NCBI GenBank assembly: GCA_937861115.1
Contig: CALMBD010000168.1
Location: 1 to 51,590 of the forward strand
Source: an uncultured Bacteroidota bacterium
GTDB taxonomy: Bacteria; Bacteroidota; Bacteroidia; Chitinophagales; Saprospiraceae
Direction: 5' to 3'
DNA length: 51,590 nt
How positions within the stretch are numbered: position 1 is the first letter of the stretch; every line of letters starts with the position of its first letter. Positions 27,163 through 33,171 of the stretch are shown piece after piece. The notes under the pieces are model-generated. The model searched no databases. It was not told the DNA's origin and worked only from the letters and a program-made list of their open reading frames with translations. The translations under genes were made by a program, and so were the position numbers.

Positions 27163-27639
27163 ATGAAAGTCTCCGTCATACGCCGCGCCCATTTCAATGC
27201 CGCACACCGCCTGCACGTCCCGGCATGGTCCGACGCGCGCAACAAGGAGGTATTCGGACAAAATCTGCAATAGATTTTGCAGACAGCCTTAATCTCCGAC
27301 GCGCGCAACAAGGAGGTATTCGGACTGTGCAACAACCCCAACTGGCACGGCCACAACTACGAACTGGAGGTGAAGGTGACGGGTGATATTGATCCGGAAA
27401 CGGGTATGGTGATCGATCTGGGCTGGCTGGCCGACCTGATCAGGCAGGAAATAGAATCCCGTTTTGACCACAAAAACCTCAATCTGGATACGGAAGAGTT
27501 CCGCAGTCTCAATCCAACGGCCGAGAATATTTGTGTTGTTATCTGGCAGATACTCCGGCGGCACCTGGACGAGAAATACGACCTGCACATCCGGCTTTAC
27601 GAGACGCCCCGCAATTTTGTGGAGTATCCGGTCGGTTAG
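27163..27639 (+). pseudogene. queD: 6-carboxytetrahydropterin synthase gene split by an insertion
   Basis: The gene should encode a 136-residue QueD/6-pyruvoyl-tetrahydropterin synthase of the queuosine/tetrahydropterin pathway. ATG 27163 starts VIRRAHFNAAHRL with the first zinc His. The second half has CNNPNWHGHNYELEV (catalytic Cys and the HGH zinc ligands) and ends ETPRNFVEYPVG. Between them 66 bp are inserted in frame: a 31-bp stretch occurs twice (27229-27259 and 27295-27325) around 35 bp that include an in-frame TAG at 27271-27273. Translation from 27163 gives a 36-residue peptide; a TTG at 27277 could restart a 120-residue piece lacking the first His. Both fragments are otherwise intact, so the event is recent or an assembly error. 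Confidence 0.85.
27229..27325. repeat. 31-bp direct repeat around a 35-bp hairpin insert in queD
   Basis: Perfect 31-bp copies at 27229-27259 and 27295-27325 (offset 66 bp). The 35 bp between them include CAAAATCT/AGATTTTG (27259-27266 and 27272-27279, 5-nt loop) and, overlapping it, CTGCAA/TTGCAG. It carries the TAG that closes the first queD fragment. Confidence 0.9.
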
Positions 27640-28409
27640 GTCTCCTGCTGTTCCGCTTCCGTCGGTTCCTGCAGAGTGAGCCAAAAGTTGTTGATCCCTT
27701 CTCCCTGTACCAGCGCGATTTCCTGTTCATTGAGCAGTTCAAGCAAGGCCAGGAAGGTGACGATGGCGTGGATGCGGTTCTCCAGGTTCAGAAACAGGCT
27801 CTCAAAATCTGCTTCCCCTTTTGTTCTCAACTGCGTGGAGAGGTACCTGCGTTGTTCCTGTATGGTATAGTTATAGTTGTAAACGGTGTGTATGCGCTTG
27901 GTTTTTTGCTCATCCTCAAAACGGGTCAGCAAACGCTCGAATACCCGCAGGAGTTTGTACAGGGTGACCGATTCCATTTCGGCATCGGCCAGCGCGTGTT
28001 CGGCGAGCTTGCGCAATTCGGCAGTTGCGTAGCCGCGGGGATTCATAAAGGCGCGCATTTCCTCGAGCCTGCGCAGGTCTTCGAGCACGCTTTTATAGCG
28101 TTTGTATTCCATCAGGCGGTCTACCAGTTCCTGGCGCGGGTCAATTTCATTGCCTTCTTCGTCCAGCTGTTTGCGCGGCAACAACATCTTGGCCTTGATC
28201 CGCATGAGGGTGGCAGCCACCACGATAAATTCGGATGCCAGGTCGATGTTCATCGACTCCATGTGGCGCATGTAGTCGAGAAAATCGTCGGTGATCTTTG
28301 CAATCGGAATATTGTAAATATCGAGCTCGTCCCGCTCGATGAAAAACAGGAGCAGATCGAAAGGGCCTTCAAAGACCGGGAGTTTTATCGTGAAGGTTTC
28401 GTTTGTCAT
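27636..28409 (-). CDS. scpA: Segregation and condensation protein A
   Basis: A 257-residue kleisin partner of Smc in chromosome condensation. The N-terminal KLPVFEGPFDLLLFFIERDELDIYNIPIAKITDDFLDY and IDLASEFIVVAATLMRIKAKMLLP are the ScpA hallmarks; the C-terminal winged-helix part (ENRIHAIVTFLALLELL) is also present. The stop codon overlaps the queD stop tail-to-tail by 4 bp (27636-27639). Its ATG lies within the word-repeat region upstream (AGCAATGACAAAC). No scpB or smc is nearby. Confidence 0.95.
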   Translation of the reverse strand: MTNETFTIKLPVFEGPFDLLLFFIERDELDIYNIPIAKITDDFLDYMRHMESMNIDLASEFIVVAATLMRIKAKMLLPRKQLDEEGNEIDPRQELVDRLMEYKRYKSVLEDLRRLEEMRAFMNPRGYATAELRKLAEHALADAEMESVTLYKLLRVFERLLTRFEDEQKTKRIHTVYNYNYTIQEQRRYLSTQLRTKGEADFESLFLNLENRIHAIVTFLALLELLNEQEIALVQGEGINNFWLTLQEPTEAEQQET

Positions 28410-28665
28410 TGCTGGATTGCTGGCATTGTTGGGATTGTTATTATTGTTTCATTGCTGGGATTGCTATTATTGCCTGTTTCGCCGGTTTGGCGTTGCGAAA
28501 ATATGGAATTGCCCGGCATTGGCTTTCCCTAATTCTTCCTGAAGTGCTTTGCCTACCTTTGTTTTACCCCACCTTTACCCAACAATGCCTGCCATCCCAA
28601 CAATGCAACAATGCCAGCAATGATAGCAATGCAACAATAACAACAATCCCAGCAATGCAACAATG
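28408..28665. repeat. Inverted arms of CAATG-type word repeats between scpA and the methyltransferase
   Basis: Left arm about 28408-28473 is made of CATTGCTGG, GATTG and ATTATTG words; the right arm about 28581-28665 is their complement (CAACAATG, CCAGCAATG). 28416-28431 is perfectly complementary to 28606-28621 (16 nt), and 28450-28472 to 28635-28657 at 21 of 23. The two pairings cross, so both cannot form a simple hairpin at once. Each arm ends at a start codon: scpA ATG 28409 and methyltransferase ATG 28663. The 100 bp between arms is ordinary sequence with a -7 box. Confidence 0.85.
28554..28561 (+). promoter_or_regulatory. Candidate -7 box (TACCTTTG) for the methyltransferase gene
   Basis: A perfect TAnnTTTG 101 bp upstream of the ATG at 28663. 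Transcription from it would place the whole right arm of word repeats in the 5' leader. No -33 element at 19-21 bp. Confidence 0.4.
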
Positions 28666-29379
28666 AAAAAGCCCGTACTCTACCTTATCCCCTGCCCGAT
28701 CAGCGAAAATGCAGGACACACGATCCCTGCCTATGTACAGGATATCGTCCGGAATCTGGATGTTTTTATTGTAGAGCGGGCCAAAACGGCGCGTCATTTT
28801 ATCAAGAGCCTGCGGCCGGAAAAACCTCTGCAGGAGATGCTTTTTGCGGAATTGAGCGACAACCGGCAGCCTTTGGAGGCAGAACAGGCCTTTATGGAGG
28901 CAATCAAAGCCGGCAAGGATGTGGGCCTGCTTTCCGAAGCAGGCTGCCCGGGTGTTGCCGATCCAGGGGCGGCGGTGGTTGCACTGGCACACCGCGAAGG
29001 CGTGCGGGTGGCGCCTCTGGTGGGCCCGTCGTCGCTGTTGCTGGCCCTGATGGCGTCGGGCATGAGCGGGCAGCAGTTCGCCTTTCACGGATACCTGTCG
29101 CCCAAGCGCCCCGAACTGGCCCGCGACCTGCGCCGGCTGGAAAACCTGACCCGCCACCAGGATCAGACACAACTGTTCATCGAAACGCCCTACCGAAGCC
29201 AGATGGTGCTGGAGGTTGCCCTGGACACATTGCAGGGCGATACCTTTTTCGGCGTGGCGCAGGACCTGACCGGCGCGGCCGAGTTTATCCGTTCACTACC
29301 CGTCAGTACCTGGAAAAACATGGAACGGCCATCCCTGGAAAAGTTGCCTGCTGTGTTTATGATCTACCGGGCGCGCTAG
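28663..29379 (+). CDS. RsmI-like SAM-dependent (tetrapyrrole methylase family) methyltransferase
   Basis: A 238-residue cytoplasmic methyltransferase of the TP_methylase fold. It resembles RsmI, which 2'-O-methylates 16S rRNA C1402: LYLIPCPISENAG, then VFIVERAKTARHFIKSL, GLLSEAGCPGVADPGAAVVALAH (SAM-binding GxPxxxDPG variant), and VGPSSLLLALMASGMSGQQFAFHGYL and FIETPYRSQ. Bacteroidota often carry this shorter paralogue besides a canonical RsmI, so the exact substrate is uncertain. The ATG at 28663 follows directly on the word-repeat leader; convergent with the DPP IV gene 14 bp away. Confidence 0.85.
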   Translation: MKKPVLYLIPCPISENAGHTIPAYVQDIVRNLDVFIVERAKTARHFIKSLRPEKPLQEMLFAELSDNRQPLEAEQAFMEAIKAGKDVGLLSEAGCPGVADPGAAVVALAHREGVRVAPLVGPSSLLLALMASGMSGQQFAFHGYLSPKRPELARDLRRLENLTRHQDQTQLFIETPYRSQMVLEVALDTLQGDTFFGVAQDLTGAAEFIRSLPVSTWKNMERPSLEKLPAVFMIYRAR

Positions 29380-29393
29380 CCGGTGCCGGCCGG

Positions 29394-31658
29394 TTACAGT
29401 TTTTCCAGAACGAAATTGGTCAGTTTTGTAAAAAGGTGCCGCGTCGCGTTGTTACCGGCGATGTCGTGGTCGCGGTTCGGATAATAGTACGTCTCAAACT
29501 GTTTGTTGGCCTTCACGAGCGCATTGATCATCTCCAGGCTTTGCTGCCAGTGCACGTTGTCATCGGTGGTGCCGTGGCAGATCAGGTAATTGTCGCCCTT
29601 GAGCATGCCGGCAAAGTTGACCGTCGAGCTCTCCTCATATCCTTTGGCATTGTCGGCCATGGTATGCATATACCGCTCGGCATAGGCGGTGTCGTACCAC
29701 TTCCAGTTGGTCACCGGCGCCACGGCCATCGCCATTTTAAATACGCCGGCGCCCTTCAGGATGCAGGAGGTACTGAGATACCCGCCAAAGCTCCAGCCCC
29801 AGATGCCAATCCGGTCCGCGTCAACCCAGGGCAGGCTGCCCAGATACCGGGCCGCTGCGATCTGGTCTTCCGTTTCGAACTTGCCGAGTTGGAACTGGGT
29901 GCATTTTTTGAAATCGCGCCCACGCCCTCCGGTGCCACGGTTGTCGACACTGGCGATGATATACCCTTTCTGTGCCAGCAGTTGATCCCAGGTGCCGTAA
30001 TAGCCATCGTATTGATTTTGAACGGTTTGGGATGCCGGCCCACCATAGATATTGAACAATACGGGATATTTTTTGGTAGAGTCGAAATCGGCGGGTTTGA
30101 TAATCCAGCCGTTCAGGGTTGTCACCGGCAGCGCAGATGCCGGGTCCTCCGGTGCATTGTCGGGAGCGAGGTTGAAGGTGAAAAAGGTCTTTTCGGAAAA
30201 GCCGTATTCCTCCCTTAGTTTTTTGATTCGGTTGTTATCTGCAAAGGTGCGCAGGGTTTGTCCCGAGCGGTCGCAAAGTGTCACGACGGGCGGTGTGTTG
30301 GCATCGGACCAGATGCAGGTGAAATAGTCGAACGACGGGCTGAAGGAAGCATCGCTGGTGCCCGGACGAGGGGTAAGCAGCCGCGCTGCGCCGCCGCCCA
30401 GGTCGCCCTCCCACACCTGTCGGTCCATCGGAGTCGGCGTTGCAGTTTGGTAATAGAATTTACCGTTTTTTTCATCGACGCCGTAGAATGCCGTGACCTC
30501 GAAATTGCCGGAAGTCAGTGCCCGCTCCAGTCGGCCATCCATGCCGTACAGGTACACGTGGTTAAAACCGTTTTGCTCGCTGGTCCATATAAAACGCTTC
30601 CCGTCTTCCAGGAAAGTCAGGTTGTCGTGGATGTCCACGTAAGCGGCGTCGGTTTCGCGCAACAGCGGGCGCACCGGAATCCAGTTGGTACTGTCCGCAT
30701 CGTCGTACAGCACGCGATTGGTCATGGCGATCAACAACTCGAGGGTATCCTGGCGGCGGTTGAGGCGAGAAATAATGAGCTGATCGCCGGTGGTCCAGTT
30801 AATCCTGGGAACATAATCGTCGGTTTCCAGGCCCATGACCTTGCCGACCATATTGCCGGCATCTGCATCGTACAGGTTTACACTTACTATGGAGTTTGGT
30901 TCGCCTACTTTTGGGTATTTGAACGACGATTCGCGGGGATAGGTGCCGCCCTCATACCAGGTAAGCGGAAATTCGGGCACCCGGCTTTCGTCGAAACGGA
31001 TAAAGGCGATTTTTGAGCCGTCGGGGCTCCATTTGGCAGCCACCATACCATCGCCTGTTACCGGACTGAATTCCTCTTCGTAGACCCAGTCGGTCAGGCC
31101 GTTGATGATCCTGTTTTTTTCGCCGTCGCGGGTAATACGAACTGTTTTCCCGGTCATCAAATCCTTGTAATACAAGTCGTTATTTGCCACGAAGGCCACA
31201 CGTGTGCCGTCGGGGGAGAGCTGGACAAACTGCTGTTTGGCCTCTTCAAAAACGGGTGTCGTTTTTCCGGTTTTAAGGTTGTAAACGAAGTGTTTTCCCA
31301 AAACGGAATGGCGGTACACTTTTTCCTGGGCGGTGCGCAACAGCATCGTGCTTTCGTCGTCGCTCAGGTCGAACCACGTGTATCGTTTCACTTCCGAAGG
31401 AAGATTGAGCGGCACGATCGAGTCGAAACTTTCGTCGCGAATATCGTGTATATGCAGCCCTTTGCCGTCGGCCTCCACATAATGTACGCCGTCCTTCAGG
31501 TATTGAAAATCCATTCCCGATTCCGGATAAAACTTGAAGCTAACAAAGCAGTCTTCCAGTGTAATGGTTTTTTGGGCGGAAAGCGAAAGGACAAAAGGAA
31601 AGATCAGGGTGCAACAGCAAAAGAAGCGAAGGCGATAAAGGGCATTTGTTTTTTCCAT
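29394..31658 (-). CDS. Dipeptidyl peptidase IV-type S9 peptidase
   Basis: A 754-residue exported serine peptidase that releases X-Pro/X-Ala dipeptides. Signal peptide about 1-28 (RLRFFCCCTLIFPFVLSLSA). A DPP IV N-terminal beta-propeller follows at about 80-500 with the EE-containing substrate clamp near WVYEEEFSPVTGD. The alpha/beta-hydrolase domain at about 530-754 has the triad S623 (GWSFGGYL), D699 (HGTTDDNVHW) and H731 (NRDHDIAGN). The start MEKTNALYR at 31658 gives the signal peptide; the extension to 31733 overlaps the upstream gene. It is the last gene of the four-gene operon beginning at 35829 (19 bp after the small membrane protein). Likely periplasmic peptide turnover. Confidence 0.93.
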   Translation of the reverse strand: MEKTNALYRLRFFCCCTLIFPFVLSLSAQKTITLEDCFVSFKFYPESGMDFQYLKDGVHYVEADGKGLHIHDIRDESFDSIVPLNLPSEVKRYTWFDLSDDESTMLLRTAQEKVYRHSVLGKHFVYNLKTGKTTPVFEEAKQQFVQLSPDGTRVAFVANNDLYYKDLMTGKTVRITRDGEKNRIINGLTDWVYEEEFSPVTGDGMVAAKWSPDGSKIAFIRFDESRVPEFPLTWYEGGTYPRESSFKYPKVGEPNSIVSVNLYDADAGNMVGKVMGLETDDYVPRINWTTGDQLIISRLNRRQDTLELLIAMTNRVLYDDADSTNWIPVRPLLRETDAAYVDIHDNLTFLEDGKRFIWTSEQNGFNHVYLYGMDGRLERALTSGNFEVTAFYGVDEKNGKFYYQTATPTPMDRQVWEGDLGGGAARLLTPRPGTSDASFSPSFDYFTCIWSDANTPPVVTLCDRSGQTLRTFADNNRIKKLREEYGFSEKTFFTFNLAPDNAPEDPASALPVTTLNGWIIKPADFDSTKKYPVLFNIYGGPASQTVQNQYDGYYGTWDQLLAQKGYIIASVDNRGTGGRGRDFKKCTQFQLGKFETEDQIAAARYLGSLPWVDADRIGIWGWSFGGYLSTSCILKGAGVFKMAMAVAPVTNWKWYDTAYAERYMHTMADNAKGYEESSTVNFAGMLKGDNYLICHGTTDDNVHWQQSLEMINALVKANKQFETYYYPNRDHDIAGNNATRHLFTKLTNFVLEKL

Positions 31659-31677
31659 GGAATAAAAATTTGAGTCA

Positions 31678-32178
31678 TTACATCTGCCATCCGGACTGCT
31701 GAAGGCTCCAGTAACACAAGACAGATTCGGCAATCAAGGCAATCAGCGGCGCGAAAAAACCCAGGAACGTAGGTATGGTAACAGGCAGACGGCGCAAGGC
31801 GCGGAACCGTTCGGCATCGTTCTCTATATTCATAACGCCGTGGATTTCCCTGACCTTCACAAACGTGATGAATATCATCGACATGTCGAAAATATTGTCT
31901 TCCGTTACCCCCAGTTTTTCCACAAGAATGCGGCTGGCGCGGTAGTAATAGCCGTAAACCGAACGGATCAATACAAAATCGGCACTCATGAGGGTAAACA
32001 TCAGCAGGGCGCTAAACCCGAAAAAACTGCTGTGTTTGGTCAGAAAAGCGGCGCCGCAACTCATAAAACTCAACACAAACAAACTGATACCCATCCCGAA
32101 CCGGAAATGAATGGTCGCCGTGAGGTTGCGGTTGAGCATGTCGAGCTCTTGCAGGTAATAGCGTTCTTGCTGTTCCAT
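31678..32178 (-). CDS. Small membrane protein linked to the channel gene
   Basis: A 166-residue protein with about three hydrophobic segments: 27-46 (FGMGISLFVLSFMSCGAAFL), 52-75 (FFGFSALLMFTLMSADFVLI) and 133-156 (TIPTFLGFFAPLIALIAESVL). The segment between, about 76-130, is hydrophilic and helical (YYYRASRILVEKLGVTEDN, NIENDAERFRALRRL). The N-terminus MEQQERYYLQELDMLNRNL is probably cytoplasmic. ATG 32178 is chosen over a TTG at 32184. It sits 26 bp after the channel gene and 19 bp before the peptidase gene. I do not recognise the family; an accessory or partner subunit for the channel is a guess from position only. Confidence 0.7.
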   Translation of the reverse strand: MEQQERYYLQELDMLNRNLTATIHFRFGMGISLFVLSFMSCGAAFLTKHSSFFGFSALLMFTLMSADFVLIRSVYGYYYRASRILVEKLGVTEDNIFDMSMIFITFVKVREIHGVMNIENDAERFRALRRLPVTIPTFLGFFAPLIALIAESVLCYWSLQQSGWQM

Positions 32179-32204
32179 ATTCAAAGTAACTGGTCGGCTG
32201 CGAT

Positions 32205-33155
32205 TTACATACCTCTGCTGGCGCTGTAAATCAGCCAGGTATTGATAATCGCATACAACGAAACGATAATGAAATACGACGTCCGGTCGAAACGCGCTGA
32301 CCTCCGTTCATGGCCGTTTTTCCAGATGCGCAGCGAAATTACCGATAATACAATACACAGCAAAAGAAACAGGTAGGTCAGGATGTGGAGTTTGTCGACC
32401 AGGGTAAAGGTGGTCGATTGCGGCAGGATGGAGTCTACGATGTATTTATTACCCACGGCCGCAAAAAGCCCGCCCACCGAAAGTCCGAACCGGGGGTCGA
32501 CGTCGATCGGGTCGATAAAAAATACCAGCGAAGAGATAAAAAAGGCTACATACAGACCTGTGAACAGCGAAAAGAACAACCCCCAGCTCTTCCGCCGGAT
32601 GAAGATGTTCAGGGTAGCGCGCGGGTACTCACTGCCGGTGTTCAGGCTGGGGTCGCCGTAGGTGGTGTTGTACCTTTTGGTTTCAGCCGAAAGTTCAAAG
32701 CCTGTTATTTCCCAGTTGCTCAGGGTCAGGTCGGGCTCAATTTTGGTGTTTTCAGTGTCAGCTGCGTATACCATAGTGCCGACATCCTTGTCGCTCTCCT
32801 CCAGTACGACGGTCATCGTTTGTTTGTCGAAAGGGAAACGCCGGATATCCCAGTCTTTTTTGATCACGGCCGTTACTTTTTTGCCCGTCCACTGCAGGCC
32901 GTTGCTCGCCTCGTTGAACTCAAGGCTGTATTCCAGGGATTTTGCATTGGGTATTTCCAGGCTTTCCAGGGGTTTGAGTTCCGGATTGGCATAGTTGAAC
33001 CAGACCCAGAACTGCGCCGAAAAACTTTTATCGCTCAGGTTGATATCGTAAATATCGTTGATGAACGCACCGATCCGGACGGTATCTGGTGGCGCCTGTG
33101 CGTGCAGGAAAACAGGTAGCGATATTAAAAAGGCGAGTGCAATACGGATTTGCAT
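32205..33155 (-). CDS. Prokaryotic pentameric ligand-gated ion channel homologue
   Basis: A 316-residue protein with the Cys-loop receptor architecture. Signal peptide 1-20 (MQIRIALAFLISLPVFLHAQ). The extracellular beta-sandwich spans about 24-188, with the hallmark loop RRFPFDKQTMTVVLEE (FPFD 107-110); the flanking cysteines are absent, as in other bacterial members. There are four membrane helices: M1 about 190-213, M2 about 222-244 (PRFGLSVGGLFAAVGNKYIV), M2-M3 linker LPQSTTFTLVDK, M3 about 254-278 and M4 about 293-312. The order and the LPxxxxxTxxD linker match GLIC/ELIC-type channels. The intracellular M3-M4 loop is short (about 15 residues), as expected for bacteria. Ligand and ion selectivity unknown. 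16 bp downstream of the glycosidase gene. Confidence 0.82.
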   Translation of the reverse strand: MQIRIALAFLISLPVFLHAQAPPDTVRIGAFINDIYDINLSDKSFSAQFWVWFNYANPELKPLESLEIPNAKSLEYSLEFNEASNGLQWTGKKVTAVIKKDWDIRRFPFDKQTMTVVLEESDKDVGTMVYAADTENTKIEPDLTLSNWEITGFELSAETKRYNTTYGDPSLNTGSEYPRATLNIFIRRKSWGLFFSLFTGLYVAFFISSLVFFIDPIDVDPRFGLSVGGLFAAVGNKYIVDSILPQSTTFTLVDKLHILTYLFLLLCIVLSVISLRIWKNGHERRSARFDRTSYFIIVSLYAIINTWLIYSASRGM

Positions 33156-33171
33156 GTGAAAGCGATTCGGT

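Noticed and set aside
26975-27166. 63-codon frame after the -7 box at 26970
   Set aside because: Composition is unlike neighbours, no domain, and it runs into the queD start region in another frame.
27271-27273. TAG in queD as a recoded (pyrrolysine-type) codon
   Set aside because: It sits in duplicated inserted DNA absent from the family, not at a conserved residue; there is no sign of recoding machinery.
27229-27325. Two 31-bp repeats around a 35-bp spacer, like a minimal CRISPR unit
   Set aside because: Only two copies, the repeat is coding sequence of queD, and no cas genes or leader are present.
27531-28532. Long open frame antisense to scpA
   Set aside because: scpA is a strong family match on the other strand; the antisense product has no domain and crosses the word repeats.
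28408-28665. CRISPR or rho-independent terminator in the word-repeat region
   Set aside because: Repeats are short, irregular words without fixed spacing, the arms are inverted, and there is no U-tract; it lies at two gene starts, not ends.
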